DNA of 64,000 bases from Dactylorhiza incarnata (GCA_033032865.1 JAWHQI010000068.1:3658001-3722000), one strand, 5' to 3'. Shown: positions 20,538-33,571, counted from the stretch's first letter. Notes: generated from the sequence alone by a model not told the origin. Made by a program: numbers and translations.

Positions 20538-22333
20538 TGAAAGTGAGTTTTAGTTCTTAAATATTAAAGGCTCTTGTTTAAGTTTTACTTCAAAATAATG
20601 TTATATATAAATATAAATGAGCTGTGTGAGTGCTGTATGAGTAATAAACACAAACAGTAAGAGTGCATAAGTAATCACAGCAAGAAATAAGAAATAAAAC
20701 AAAGCAAACAAGGCAAACATCCAGATGACACAAGATATATAGTAGTTCCCCAAAACCTGGGTACATCTACTCTTCTACCCACTAGTAGGAATCCACTGGA
20801 GGTTGTTGATAAGGTGCCCTCACACCAAGGGGTTTTTGATAAGGAATCCACACACCAATGGAGGTTTGATCAAGTGCCCAAATCATCACAAAGTTTTTGA
20901 TAAGGTGCTTAAAAACCAAGGGAGCTTTTGATTAGGTGCTCTAACCAAGATGCAGGTTTTTGCTAAGGTGGCCTGACACCGGAGTTAACTTTTGAAGGGA
21001 GTTATAACCCTTTGTACAGGAGGGGAAATAAAGAAAACAAAAAGGTTGAAGGTGTTCTTCTCTTTCTAAGAAGACTCTTGATGGTGATGTTGAAGAGAGC
21101 TCCCCCTGTCTAATTTAGATTAGATGACAACTTATGGACAGAGTTCCTTCTCTAGATTGCAAATACTCTTCTTCTTCTTCTTGCAGTTTTGATCCTGAGC
21201 AAATAATGGTGATTGGTGTCTCAGGATGTATATGATCTGCAAAGAAAGAGTTAGCAAAAAGAAGATAATATATATTAGATCTACTTCTTTTTGCTCCTCT
21301 GTTTCTCTTCTTGTATCTTTCTATTTCTGCAGCTAGCTGCTATCTGATTATGTACAATAATTCTTGATATGTTCTGTGTATATGTTCTGTACAACAATAT
21401 GTTCTATTCTTTCTTCCTGCTTCTTTTCTCTGCTCTTCTCTGTTTATTTATTCTGGAGAGCTTTCGGCTATTTTGAATTCTTGCCGACAGAAGAGGAAAA
21501 AGATATTATCTCTTTTATTTCCCAGATCCCTCGAGAACATAAGTTGCCGTCTTTAGCTTTTGCAATGGCTATATCATTTAATGCTTCAACGGCTGTAATG
21601 TCAGATTTATAAAGGCAGCAATATATATAGCAATATATAAATAGAATTAATAAAATATTGCTTAAATAAATCTGACAGCATATTAGTCGAGCTGAGAATG
21701 ATATAAAATAATGCTGCAGATATTTTGTCGAGCTCAGCTTCACGTTCGTCAACCTGATCATTTGATTCGTCATTCTGAGCCTCTATTGAAGATTCATCGA
21801 ACGCAGACTTGAGTTCCTCGAATGGAAGGATTCGTCGACCGCTGAGCCTGGATAATTTCATCGACCGCTGAAGTATTGAGCAAAAGCATCGACCGTTGAG
21901 CTGGAGCAAAAGCGTCGACCGCTGAGCTGGGATCTGTTCGTCGACCGCTGAACCAATCTGTTCATCGACCGCTGAATATAATTTAGTCGAGCGCTGCACT
22001 TAGACAAATTCTTCGACCGCTGAGATTTGAGCTATTCGTCGATCGCTGAGACGGGCTCTGTTCGTCGAATGCTGAACCGCTGGATTTCGTCGAGCGCAGA
22101 ATGAATACCATTCGTCGAGCGCAGAGCGCCGTTCGTCGAACGCAGGTAGCCGTTCATCAAATGCAGAGAACATATGTTATTTTTATTCTTCTCTTATTTT
22201 CTTAGCCTATTAATTATGTCTCTTTTCAGCCTTCTTTCTTAATAGGATTTGATCTAAGTTATAAGATATGTTCTGATAGAAACTTAGACATTAAAGGTGG
22301 ATCCTAACTCAAATCAAAACTAAGGTTCCAACA
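20538..22333 (-). repeat. Element A, 5' LTR
   Basis: 1796 bp; hairpin units and U3 word cluster as in the 3' LTR. Confidence 0.93.
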
Positions 22334-22727
22334 GTTTGGTCATTAAATACTTATTAATGCAAATCAATTCACCTACTCTCTTCTCTCTTAAAGTGAAAGG
22401 GCTGCTGGTCAGATTACCTTATTCATCTTCTTCTTCTCCTCCTTCTTCTTCTCTTCATCTTCTTCATCCCACTTAAGGTTTTAACTTAGGGTTCTTGAAG
22501 GAGCAAGCTTGGAGAAGGATTTGGAGCTTGGCCGACCACCACCCAGCTGCCACGAAGATGAACTTGAACCATGGCTGGAAAGTAAGGTGACTTCCGACCC
22601 CTCTCCCTTGGTGCTAGATCGTATAGAAAAATTAGGAGAGGTGTTGAGCTCAAAAGAGCTTGGCTTGTGAGTTAATGGAGTTTCTTAGGAAAAGACCAAA
22701 TCAGATCTTTCTTGTTAGGGCACCGAT

Positions 22728-23916
22728 TGTTGAAATGGTTGAAGTGAAGTGGAGGTGACCGGGCAGTCCAAATTTGGGTGATCGCCGAGACCGCGTGGTC
22801 TGTATTTATGATCTGCCGGTCTGGCTCTGCCGGTCTATTTTGGCGGTCTGCTGATTGGCCGGTCTATTCTTGATCGCTGCGGTCTGTTCCCGAGTTGGTT
22901 TGCTGGTTGTCCTGTCTTCTTTGTTAGAAGATCGGGCAGTCTGTTTTTATGTGACCGCCTATCCAGGCGGCCTGTGCTGGCGATCTGGCGACTTGTCTGA
23001 AGTCGGCCAGATGGTTCCTGGTTTGCTCCTGGTGGTCTAAGGGAGGAGTACCTTTGTGTCCGCATGGCTTGTGCGCGGTATCGTGTTCGCGTGACCTGTG
23101 CGCGATCTTCCTGCTGATCTGCGGTCTTGGTTGGATGTTCATCCAAGTAGTGTGATCGCGCGGTCTGCCTTGTGTGACCGCTGGCGATCTGACGGGTGGT
23201 GATTGTACCTCTCCTGTACGGTGACGACATCAATCTACCCGCCTATAAATAGGGGTGCAGGGCCCGCCATTCATAACAAGAACTGTAAGAACTAGAGCCT
23301 GGGTTAATTCATGCGGTCTCAACTTTGCGGTCGGGCGGTCTCGGAAGCGAGTTGACTGTTTGTTGTGTTCGCAGGTTTGCGGTCAGCAGGTTGCGGTCTC
23401 CTTCCTTGGTGATTATCCAGCGGCTTGAATAAACAGTTTGACAGCGGTCTGTCTGTGAATTGGTTTATGGTGTTCTTGCGCTGTTCGCATCGAGCTCAGC
23501 GATTAGGCGACCTTCAGCGGTTAGGCGATCTGAGTTGCGGTCTGGCGACAGCTTCTGTTCTTCGTTCAATTCAATAAGCTCTAGTTCGTGCGGTCTGAGG
23601 TAGCAGCCTTGCAGTGCAGGAGGTCTGTCTGTTTTCTGTTCGCGCGGTCTTAGGTCAAACCGGGCGATCTCTGAAGTCGAGCGGTCTGTGTGGTCTCAGC
23701 TTGTCTAGCCGCCAGATTTGTTTTTGTGTGTTTTGTTCTTTTCTCCTCCGTGATTCTTATGAATCATGTCTCGCCATGTATACCTCGCACTGTAAATGAA
23801 GTTTGTGATTCAATAAAGTTTCTTGTGTTGCTGTGTGGCATTGTGGTTGTTTGGCTATAACTCATTTGATGCAACTCCTGCTTACTCCTAAACGATCCAA
23901 ATCAAAAATTTTAACA
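22728..23916 (+). repeat. Element B, 5' LTR
   Basis: 1189 bp. About 18 GCGGTCT/GCGATCT words by eye, nearly all in the same orientation, both upstream and downstream of the TATA box; CCGGTCT variants add to these. The 3' LTR lacks 14 bp present here near 23375. Confidence 0.95.
23244..23252 (+). promoter_or_regulatory. Element B TATA box
   Basis: TATAAATAG about 517 bp into the LTR. The 3' LTR copy reads TATCAATAG (about 28597-28605), so only the 5' promoter keeps the consensus. Confidence 0.8.
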
Positions 23917-23929
23917 TGGTATCAAAGCT
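23917..23929 (+). promoter_or_regulatory. Element B primer-binding site
   Basis: TGGTATCAAAGCT directly after the LTR, initiator-Met-tRNA type with one difference from the common TGGTATCAGAGC. Confidence 0.9.
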
Positions 23930-24005
23930 AGGTTGTTGGAGTGGATATGCAGTGTTCAACTTGAGTTGCCATCGTCTTTGTGAAGAAGAGACCACTTAGA
24001 TTGCC

Positions 24006-25385
24006 ATGGAAGGTGGATACGCAAGAGTGCTTTGTATTGAACTCCTCACATCGACTAACTATAAGAAGTGGAGGTCGTGTATGGAAAGTTACTTACATGG
24101 CGAGGATCTATGGGAGATAGTTGGAGGAGAAGACATACAAGAGGTGTTTCTAGCAGGAGATAATATGGCATATGTGAGACTTTGGAGGAGGACTAATGCT
24201 AAGGCAGAGTTCACTCTCAAGAGGGCTATCTCACCGGAGCTATTTGATCACATCATTGGATGTAAATCTGCTGCTGAGATTTGGACGTCTTTGGATGGGT
24301 TGTTTAATAAGAAGAATGTAGCTCGGCTATAGTTTCTTGAAAATGAGTTGGCGAAGGCCTCTCAAGGTGATATTTCTATTTCTACCTTCTTTCTCAAGAT
24401 GAAGAACCTCACAGCAAAGATTTCTGCATTGGACCCTGTTGAGCCCATCTCGGAGGCAAAACTGAAGTGGCATATCATCCGCGGGTTGCGGAAAGAGTAT
24501 CTTGCCTTTGTGACTTCAGTTCAAGGTTGGGCAAATCAACCATCTCTGTTGGAGCTGGAGAACTTACTTGCTTCGCAGGAAAGTTTGGCAAGACAGATGG
24601 CGGGGACTTCTATCTCTGGGGGAGATAGTGATGTGTTGTTCTCTTGAAAGAAGAAGAAGAAGTGGGAGAAGAAGAAGCCAGGTCAGGATGGACCCTCTAC
24701 TTCAGGTCAGCAGGATAGAGGTTATGATTCTAAGTCTGATGGGAAGAAGAAGGGAGAGGGACCAAGGTGCTTCAGGTGTAATAAGACCGGCCACTTCAAG
24801 AAGGATTGCCAGGTTAATCTTCAGTTGGGACATGTAGCGGAGAAGGAGAAGCCAAAGTCTTATGAAGCTGGATGGGGAGGAGCCTTTGCAGCTAATATGA
24901 CGGCGATGCCCGTTAAGGCCTTGGCTGCCATCAACTTCGAAGAGGATTGGATTGTTGATTTAGGGTGTGGACATCACCTCACCGGGGATGAGTCAAAATT
25001 CTCTTCTTTGGCGCCTTACTCAGGTAACGATGTTATCATTACGGCTGATAATTCTGTACATGCAGTAGAACAAGAAGGTGTTGTCTCTCTGAGCAGTGAT
25101 AATGGTCCACTCACATTGAGGAGTGTTTATCACGTGCCTGGTATGAAGAAGAATCTCTTCTTTGAGACCAATGCGGTCGATGCCGGTTATCACGTTCTGT
25201 TTGGCCCAACAGAAGTGAAGTTTCTTAAAACTCAACCAGAGATAAAGGGAGATGTTATCCATGTTGGAAAGCGGGTTAAGGACTTGTTCGTTTTGTCGAC
25301 AAGTACCTATGTTGATAAGATGAAGACCAATGATAGCACGGCTATCTGGCATGAAAGGTTGGGCATGTTGGCATGGACAAATTGA
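24006..25385 (+). pseudogene. Element B gag, zinc knuckle and protease region
   Basis: ATG at 24006. Copia Gag with TSTNYKKWRSCMESYL and the FDHIIGCKSAAEIWTSL segment, a Lys-rich linker, then an intact CCHC knuckle CFRCNKTGHFKKDC (24768-24809) and a protease start WIVDLGCGHHLTG (24951 onward). The catalytic DSG of the aspartic protease reads DLG here (codon TTA). In-frame stops: TAG 24330-24332 and TGA 24645-24647. A one-base deletion near 25362, after WHERLG, ends this frame inside the GAG-pre-integrase region. Confidence 0.92.
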
Positions 25386-26300
25386 AGGCTATGGAGGTAA
25401 GGGGCCTTGTCAAGGGCTTGCCTAGCTTGTCCTCTTTTGGAGACGGTCATGTTTGTGCTGGATGTCAGTTTGGTAAGTCTCATCGACTTCAATTTGATAA
25501 ATCGCAAACAAGATGCAAAGCGCCGTTGGAGTGCATTCACGGTGATTTGATGGGACCAACTGCCACCCCAAGCCTTGGAGGCAACAATATATGTTGGTGT
25601 TGATTGACGATTACACCAGATATGTCTGGGTGTATTTTCTGAAAGAGAAGTCGGAAGCCTTTGCGAAGTTCATGGAGTTCAAGGAGCTAGTGGAAGGTCG
25701 GTTAGGCCTGCGGGTGAAAAAATTGAGAACTGACAATGGTGGGGAGTTCACCTCTGGTGAGTTCTCAAGTTTTTGCAGGAAACACGGCGTTCGGAGAGAG
25801 CTCACTTGTTCCCATACTCCACAGCAAAATGGTGTTGCGGAGAGGAAATTCGTCATATGACGAAAACCTGCACATGCTGGCTTCATGCCAAGAGTATCCC
25901 AAAGTCCTTTTGGGCGGAGGGAATGTCTTTTGCGGCTTACGTAATCAACAGGATGCCTCTAAGTCCTATCAACATGAAGACCCCTCACGAACTGATGTTC
26001 AAGGAGAAGCTGAGTGTTGCACACCTTCGGGTGTTCGGGTCAACCTGCTATGTGCATATTCCTGATGCTCTTCGGACAAAGCTAGATGCGAAAACAAGGA
26101 AGCTAGTCTTTGTTGGGTATGATGAGCAGAAGAAAGGATGGAGATGCATGGATCCTGAGACACAGAGATCAGTGGTATCTCGGGATGTGGTGTTCGATGA
26201 AGTGACTTCCTACAAGGGGAGTTCAGCAGTTGAACTACCGGAGAGCGGGTTGATGAAGCAGGGAGGGCTGCAGGAAATCTTCAAGTGGAGTTGCCTGTTT
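25362..26300 (+). pseudogene. Element B integrase
   Basis: The zinc-binding part with CAGCQFGKSHR follows the WH motif. The catalytic triad residues are recognisable: IHGDLMGP, LRTDNGGEF and TPQQNGVAER. The C-terminal part has the FGSTCYVHIP...KLVFVGYD motif of copia integrases. Single-base deletions near 25592 and 25856 and a further shift near 26285 change frame each time, so no continuous protein can be made. Confidence 0.92.
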
Positions 26301-28087
26301 CACCAGGAGCTCCAGCTGTGTCAAGCTCTGAGATGGAGGCTTCAGGTTCTGGAAGCAGGGGGAGCGATGCTCCAAGTTCGTCTGGAAGGGGAGCTTGCAC
26401 AGAAGAAGCAGCTGAGGAGGTGGTTAGTCATGTGCAACCTCTTAGGAGGTCGAAGAGGACTATCAAACCACCAGATCGATATACAGGAGGAAACATGGTG
26501 AGCTTTGTCTCATGTTTCTTCGCTGGTCCCTTGGATGAAAGGGAGCCATCGAGCTTTGAGAAAGCCAAAGGCGTGAAGCAGTGGGATATTGCTATGCAAG
26601 AAGAGATGGATGCTCTCAAGAAGAATGAGACTTGGTCTCTAGTGCCCAGGCCCAAGGGTATTACCCCTGTGACATGCAAATGGGTTCATAAGCTCAAGAA
26701 GAAAGCTGACGGCACGATCGAGCGATACAAGGCTCGCCTTGTAGCTTGCGGGTTCTCACAGCAGTATGGTGATGATTATGATGAGACGTTTAGTCCAGTG
26801 GTAAAGATGACTTCGGTCCGATTTTTTATTTCTTTGGCGGCATCTAGTGGATGGGAGATTTGACAACTCGATGTGAAGAATGCTTTCTTATACAGAGAGA
26901 TTGACAAGGATATCTTCATGTTCCAGCCGCCGGGTTTCATCTCGGAGGATCGTCCGGACTACGTCTGCAAACTGAAGAAGGCTCTATATGGTTTGAAGCA
27001 AGCGCCTCGGGCGTGGTATGGGAAGATCGCAGAGTATCTTCTATTCTGCGGGTTCTTTGCTTCAGACTCTGATTCTAGCTTGTTCGTCAAGAAGGAGGGG
27101 GCACTTCGGGTTATTGTTTGTTGTATGTGGATGACATGATTGTCACCGGGAACTCGAAGGAGGCAGTAGCAAGGCTGAGAGCTGAGCTTGCTATCCGGTT
27201 TGAGATGAAGGATCTGGGTGAGCTTCACCATTTCCTTGGACTCGAGATCCAGAGGCGGGAGAGCGGAGTGCTCGTTTCTCAGGCTGGATATGCGGAGAGG
27301 ATCGTTCAACGATTCGGCATGGAAGAAAAGAAGAGCAGCTCTATACCTATGGAACAACATCATAAACTTCGGAAGGATGAGGGAAGAGTTCTATCTGATC
27401 CGTTGGTGTTCCGAGATCTGGTTGGGAGCTTGATTTACTTGACCATCACGAGGCCTGATATTGCTTATACAGTTGGCAAAGTGAGTCGGTACATGGCGGA
27501 GCCACGAAAGCCTCATCTTCTGGGGGTGAAAGGGATTCTGAAATATGTGAAGTCGACCTCTGATTTGCGTCTCCTATTTAGGAGAGGGCCAAGCTTGGAG
27601 TTGCATGGATACATGGATGCTGACTACGGGGGAGATGTGGATGATCGGAGATCAACATCTGGTTATGTCTTTATGACGAGCCCCACAACTATCTCTTGGT
27701 GCAGCAAAAAGCAGGACTCGGTGTTCGTATCTACCACAGAAGCGGAATACAAGGCTTCGGCCTTGGCAGCTCAGGAAGCCGTTTGGCTCAGGGTTGGTGG
27801 TGGACGTTCATGAGGAGGTTCGAGGTCCCACTATGCTACGTGGGGACAATAAGAGTGCTCTTAAGCTGGTTAATAATCTAGTCTGTCACGCGAGGACCAA
27901 CCATATTGAGATTGAGCACCATTTCATTCGTGAAAAGGTGTTGGGAGGATCTCTTATGGTCGAGCATGTTCGGAGTGCGGACAATGTTGCAGACATCTTC
28001 ACAAAGCCGTTGGCGAAGGGAACGTTTACACTGTTGCGGAGTTTGCTCGGGCTAGTCTCCACTTCCCACTTCAAGGGGGAGTGTTGA
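26285..28087 (+). pseudogene. Element B reverse transcriptase and RNase H
   Basis: RT starts after a Ser-rich linker: WDIAMQEEMDALKKNETW, KWVHKLKKKADGTIERYKARLVA, LDVKNAFL, LKKALYGLKQAPRAWY and the active site YVDDM (about 27121-27135) are present. RNase H shows MDADYGGDVDDRRSTSG, TEAEYKA, LRGDNKSALKL and IEIEHHFIREKV, ending with FTKPLAKG. Defects: TGA at 26861-26863, a one-base deletion near 27115 just before YVDD, and a frame change near 27795. The stop at 28085-28087 overlaps the start of the 3' LTR. Confidence 0.93.
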
Positions 28088-29256
28088 AATTGTTGAAGTG
28101 AAGTGGAGGTGATCGGGTGGTCTGATTTTGGGTGATCGTCGAGACCGCGCGGTCTGTATTTGTGATCTGCCGGTCTGGCTCTGCCGGTCTGTTCTGGCGG
28201 TCTGCTGATTGGCCGGTCTGTTCTTGATCGATGCGGTCTGTTCCCGAGTTGGTCTGCTGGTTGGCCTGTCTTCTTTATTGGAAGACCGGGCGGTCTGTTC
28301 TTATGTGACCGCCTGTCCGGGCGGCCTGTGCCGGCGATCTGTCGACTTGTCTGAAGTCAGCCTGATGGTTCCTGGTTTGCTCCTGGTGGTCTAAGGGAGG
28401 AGTACCTTTGTGTCCGTGCGGCTTATGCACGGTCTCGTGTTCGCGCGACATGTGCGCTATCTGCCTGCTGATCTGCGGTCTTGGTCGGATGGTCGTCCAA
28501 GTAGTGTGATCGCACAGTCTGCCTTGTGTGACCGCTGGTGATCTGACGGGTGGTGATTGTACCTCTCCTGTGCGGTGACGACATCCATCTACCCGCCTAT
28601 CAATAGGGGTGCAGGGCCCGTCATTCATAACGAGAACTGTAAGAACTAGAGCCTGGGTTAATTCGTGCGGTCTCAACTTTGAGGTCGGGCGGTCTCGGAA
28701 GCGAGTTGACTGTTTATTGTGTTTGCAGGTTTGCGGTCTCCTTCCTTGGTGATTATCCAGCGGCTTGAATAAACAGTTCGATAGCGGTCTGTCTGTGAAT
28801 TAGTTTATGGTGTTCTTGTGCTTTTTGCATCGAGCTCAGCGATCAGGCGATCTTCAGCGGTTAGGCGATCTGAGTTGCGGTCTGGCGACAACTTTTGTTC
28901 TTCGTTCAATTCAATAAGCTCTAGTTCGTGCGGTCTGAGGTATCGGTCTTGCAGTGCAGGCGGTCTGTCTGTTTTCTGTTCGCGCGGTCTCAGGTCAAAC
29001 CGGGCGATCTCTTGAGTCGAGCGGTCTGTGAGGTCTCAGCTTATCTAGCCGCCAGATTTGTTTTGGTGTGTTTTGTTCTTCTCTCCTCCGTGATTCTTAT
29101 GAATCATGTCTCGCCATGTATACCTCGCACTGTAAATGAATTTTGTGATTCAATAAAGTTTCTTGTGTTGCTTTGTGGCATTGTGGTTGTTTGGCTATAA
29201 CTTAGTTGATGCAACTCCTACTTACTCCTAAACGACCCAAATCAAAAATTTTAACA
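28082..29256 (+). repeat. Element B, 3' LTR
   Basis: 1175 bp, collinear with 22728-23916; preceded by the purine tract CAAGGGGGAG (28072-28081). Confidence 0.95.
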
Positions 29257-29261
29257 CCGAT

Positions 29262-32200
29262 TGTCGCGAAAGTTCCTTCAATCACTTTTTCTCTTCAAAA
29301 GGAAGAGATAGGATTTGATTTTGTTGAAATCCATGGTCTATGGAGGGAGTATTGGATGGGATCAGTTGTACTGACCTAACCCTTTGTTTTTGGGGAAGAT
29401 GATGAATAGTCCCCTGTTATGTAGGATTTTAAATTATTTATTATGTGAAGCAGATGATGAGTAATTCTCTGTTAAAAATCTCATGTTAATTAGGGTTGTT
29501 AATTATATAATTGTGTGATAAAGGTAATGATATCCCCTTGCAAAAGAAGTTTTCAAATTATATCATTGCACTTGGTTGTTAAGGGGTTAAATTGTGCGCA
29601 ACTGAGTTCGAGCCAATTTTTAGGCTTGATCGCACATGGAGGTTGTAGCCCTTGGAAAGAACTTTCCGACGATAGGTTACGCGTTTTTTGAAGTGACCTG
29701 TAGCTTCCTACAAGTCCAGTCGAGTGGACTGTCCAGAATGCGGGAATGGGTTAAGTGCGTGTTGTTTTGCTGTCCAGATTTCTGTTGTTGACTTCAGAGC
29801 GTATTTTAGATAGGACCCACTTAGATCTGGGTTTAGGACTCAGCATGAATATTGTAGCCCTTGATGTTAGCTTTCCAAAATGTGGTGGATCATAATTTTT
29901 GGGCAACTGTAGCACCCAGAAATCCAATTTTAGTGAACTATGTCATAACACTTTTGATCTCAGGATTTTGTGGATTTCTCTTAAGATATTGGTTGGAAGC
30001 TCATGAAAATTGGTGGAGACATAGGTGATAACAATGTGTAGATCTCTGTTGAATTTCATAATTTTTGGGTAAGTAGTATTAAAGCTATTGTTGTTTCGTT
30101 TTATAATTTGAAGGAGATATATATGCTGAATGTGAAGCCCGATCGGGCCGAAATTTTGTACGAGTCATGCACATGCTAGTATTGACCTGTGATAATGATT
30201 TAAGATTTATATCTGTTGAGATGACTCCTTAAATAAACCTTCAATTGTTAGTTTTAGGTGGGACCATAAACAGGGCATGTGTGGTTGATGGTGAGGATAA
30301 ATAACATTGATTATGGGCGAGGTTTAAACGTTTAGCAATATGTATAATGATCATATAATGGTGGAGCACCATAAATACGTATTGTATAATACGATGAGGT
30401 CAAAATTTGGTGGTAATGATTCCAGCATTATTGATGACTTATGGTGGAAGTTTCAGTGGATTTGGTTTCGAAATGAACCCATAATTAAATCTGTCGTTAT
30501 AATTTATTAAGCTAAATCGAAATGTTAAGGTGCTCACGTAGACAAGGAATTTGGGAACGTACACAAAACCGTACACATATCATTCAGAAATCTATCGAAG
30601 AGTTTAGAATTGTGATAACCGCTTAGTAGAGATTATGATTGATAATCCTTAAAGAGGACGGGAGTGAGATAATTGGTATAGACTAGGCGTTATCGAACGA
30701 TGCTTATGAAGTTAATGTTGATCAAGGCAAGTTGTGAATTGAGCTCAAGGATTGGGATGGTTAATATGTATGGGCAGATTTGTATAGTGAACTCAAACTT
30801 AGAATTACGTGCACAAGTAGTCCTATAGGATCAAAGATAGTAATTCCCTTATATACCCATGCCACTGCAAGAGAGTCTTGACAACTCTGTATGTGAAGCA
30901 GTGATGGTTGGTGAGGCTTCTAGGGTATGGTTATATCCTGAGAGGTGAGGGACCTGGTTGGTAGGTCCTTGGATGCTAATTAGCATCGACACCGATTGTA
31001 TGAGGAGAAATGTTATAAGGCTTCTTACGCGAGTCCTTGGGTACTTGATAGCACGAGTGGTGCATGGTAATTTCATGAATGTGCTTGGTTTACACAAGGT
31101 GGTGTGATGATCCTGGTTGGAGGATTACTTGTGGTGGGTCTACGAGCTTGCTGGTCATGACACCGACAGAAGCCGAATATTAGACTCTAGACCGGTTGGG
31201 TTGGACTCTTGGTGCTCACCTACCCAAGTCCCCTTCTATTGTGGTGAAATGATAAAGACCCGGTTGTTGGGGTCCTTGGAAGCTAAATAACATCGGTTGA
31301 ACTGTTATGATGTGAAAGGTAAGAAGGCTCCATCCGTGAGTCCTGGGTGCTTGATTGCACGGAGGTGCATGGGAATGACATGAATGTGCATGGTTTACAC
31401 ATGGTGGTGTAATGATCTGGGTTGGATGATTACTTGTGGCGGGTCTACGGGCTTGCTAGTCGTGACACCGACAGAAACTGGCAGTTAGACTCTTGACCGG
31501 TTGGGTTGGACTCTTGGTGCTCACCTACCCAAGTCCCCTTCTGTGTCCTTGAAGGCTCAGCATGATGCGAGTAGTACGCAGGGTCTCCGCTATGTGTTCT
31601 GGGCATCGAGGCGTACAGAGGCCTAGGAATGGTAGTGTTCATACCCTCCTAGTAGTGGAGGAGCTCGTTCCACTGTCTCCGTCTGGCCACGATGGGAGAT
31701 GTCCGAGTGGTTAGCTACCTCTCAAAAAGCGAGAACTGTAGGTATATGTCGACATAGCAACTATGCATGAGTGAGTCATCATATCATAATCATTGCATTG
31801 CATTCATCATTCATAATCATAGCATTGCACTGCATCGAGTCCATCATATAAATTAGTATGGGCTCTTTTATATGATGCATTCCATCATGGAAACATTAAC
31901 TTATAAGTTTGTATGGGCATTCATATAAGTTAAGGTACTATATGAACTGCTTACTTCTTCTATGTTGTTTCACTACTTGCTTATACTCTGCCATTGTCAT
32001 ATTACCTGTTAGATGTACTTATTATACATGTGATACACTGCTATAATTACGTCTTTCCTGGTCACCTGTTTTTGCTACTACTGACTATATTGCAGCTTTT
32101 CTTCATCCTTCCGCCCGGTGCCTTGGAGTCGTCGGGGGAGAGGATGTGAAGCCACTTAGTCTTTATGACTAATGGTTGTTACAACACTACTTTTTGGAGC

Positions 32201-32333
32201 AGCAGCGTACTACACAGGAGGACAGCCAGGCCAGGGTGACAGTGCTGGTGATTACGATACCTTGGCTACCGTCAGCGACAGTTTTGAGCGAGTGGTTAGA
32301 ATGTAGTCTTATGGCAAGTTTATACTCTGATGA
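29262..32333 (+). repeat. LARD 5' LTR, central segment with internal duplication
   Basis: Non-coding. A unit of about 305 bp is tandemly duplicated (about 30950-31250 and 31255-31560), recognised by GGTAGGTCCTTGGATGC, GTTTACACA.GGTGGTG and ACACCGACAGAA. The 3' LTR has the same duplication (about 43300-43890), so it predates this insertion. Little else is readable. Confidence 0.8.
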
Positions 32334-33571
32334 TGCATAAGAAAAATCACAGCACAGCAGTAATAAAAGTAAAGTAAAAACAAACAAAACCAGATGACAC
32401 AAAATATATAGTAGTTCCCCTCAACTGGGTACATCTACTCTTCTACCCACTGGTAGGAATCCACTAGGAGGTTGTTGATAAGGTGCCCTCACACCAGGTG
32501 AGCTGTTGATAAGGTGCTCTAACCAAACTGCAGGTTTTTGCTAAGGTGCCCTGTCACCGGGATTAACTTTTGAAGGGAGTTATAACCCTGTACAGGATGG
32601 GGTAAGAAAGTAAAAATGAAAAACAGAAGTTATATTGTTCTTCTCTGTATAAGAAGACTCTTGAAGATCCTGATTTGAAGTTGAATGGATCTGATTATGA
32701 TGTTGAAGAAGGCTCCCCCTGTCTGATTAGAGTTGATGACAGCTTGTGGATAGAGCTCTTCTTTTAACTACTTCTTTCTTCTTCTTTTGTAGTGATGAAC
32801 ATGAGCAAGTAATTGTGATTTGTGTCTCAGGTTGTTTTGAATCTGTAGGAAGATGTTAGCAATGAAGAACAAAAATGAGTTTCCTCTTTATTTCTGTTGT
32901 GTGTTCTCTCTTCTCTCTCACTTTTCTTTCTTTGTAACTGTCCTTTTATAATCTGAGAACCTTTTCTCTTATTTTGAATTCTTCTCTTGGGAAGAAGGAA
33001 AGAGCTGAAGTCTCCATCAATGCTTTGACTCCTCGAGAGGATAACCTGCCGTTTCTTTTCATTAAAGCAATTGCAACGGCTAATGGCATTGATTGATCTG
33101 CAACGGCTAAGAGACAGTAAAAAGAATATTAAAATAATTCAGAAAGGAATTCGTCGATCCCAGCTCTACATTTGTGAGGCTAGGCTCGCCGTCTGATGTG
33201 CTGAGCAATTGTCTCTATCTTAGAATTCGTAGACCGCTGAGAATTCTGAGTTGAATTTGTCGAGCGCTGTTCAGGGAATGTCTGGCCGCTGAGATTTTTC
33301 TGACTGAATTCGTCGAGCGTATTTCGCCATTTGTCGAACGCTGTTCTGATGAGGATTTGTCGAGCGCTGGCTGTCTGGCTATTTGTCGAGCGACGTTAGT
33401 CATTCGTCGAGCATAGAGAACTTATATTTTATATGCTTAAGTATATTCTCCGATTCGATCGCATCATATTTAATTTATGTTTACTTAGATTTCTTAATTG
33501 ATCTAAATTATTAGATGACTTATTGACAAAAGGATGGATCCTAACTCAAATCAAAAGCTAAGGTTCCAACA
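32334..33571 (-). repeat. Element C, 3' LTR (truncated)
   Basis: Almost identical to the inner part of 35441-36796 from TGCATAAGAAAAATCAC on. TTCGTCGAGCG words at about 33150-33415; minus-strand TATA TTATAAAAGG at about 32942-32952. Confidence 0.9.

Larger units (their letters stand above)
17383..22333 (-). mobile_element. Element A: gag-only copia-type LTR retrotransposon
   Basis: Target duplication GTTTG (17378-17382, 22334-22338); the unoccupied sequence GAGAAGGGTTTGGTCATT survives in the LARD 3' LTR near 41190. LTRs of about 1.8 kb. The minus-strand order is 5' LTR (20538-22333), Met-tRNA primer site, one gag ORF, polypurine tract AATAGGGGGAGAT (19181-19194), 3' LTR (17383-19180). With no protease, integrase or RT it must be mobilised in trans, plausibly by a relative of H, whose LTR shares several blocks. 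Confidence 0.95.
22728..29256 (+). mobile_element. Element B: full-length Ty1/copia retrotransposon, coding region dead
   Basis: Target duplication CCGAT (22723-22727 and 29257-29261); the unoccupied site GGGCACCGATTGCCGCG is at about 41574 in the LARD 3' LTR. LTRs 22728-23916 and 28082-29256 (TGTTGAAAT...TTTTAACA), Met-tRNA primer site, gag and pol in copia order (integrase before RT), polypurine tract CAAGGGGGAG before the right LTR. The LTRs are dense in GCGGTCT words. Confidence 0.96.

Noticed and set aside
22835..23233. Minus-strand ORF of 132 codons in the B LTR (and 28275-28676)
   Set aside because: Created by the strand-biased GCGGTCT words in the LTR; no domain and not preserved as the same protein between the two LTRs.
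23917..23929. tRNA gene fragments at TGGTATCA sequences
   Set aside because: These are primer-binding sites complementary to the 3' end of initiator Met-tRNA; no cloverleaf surrounds them.
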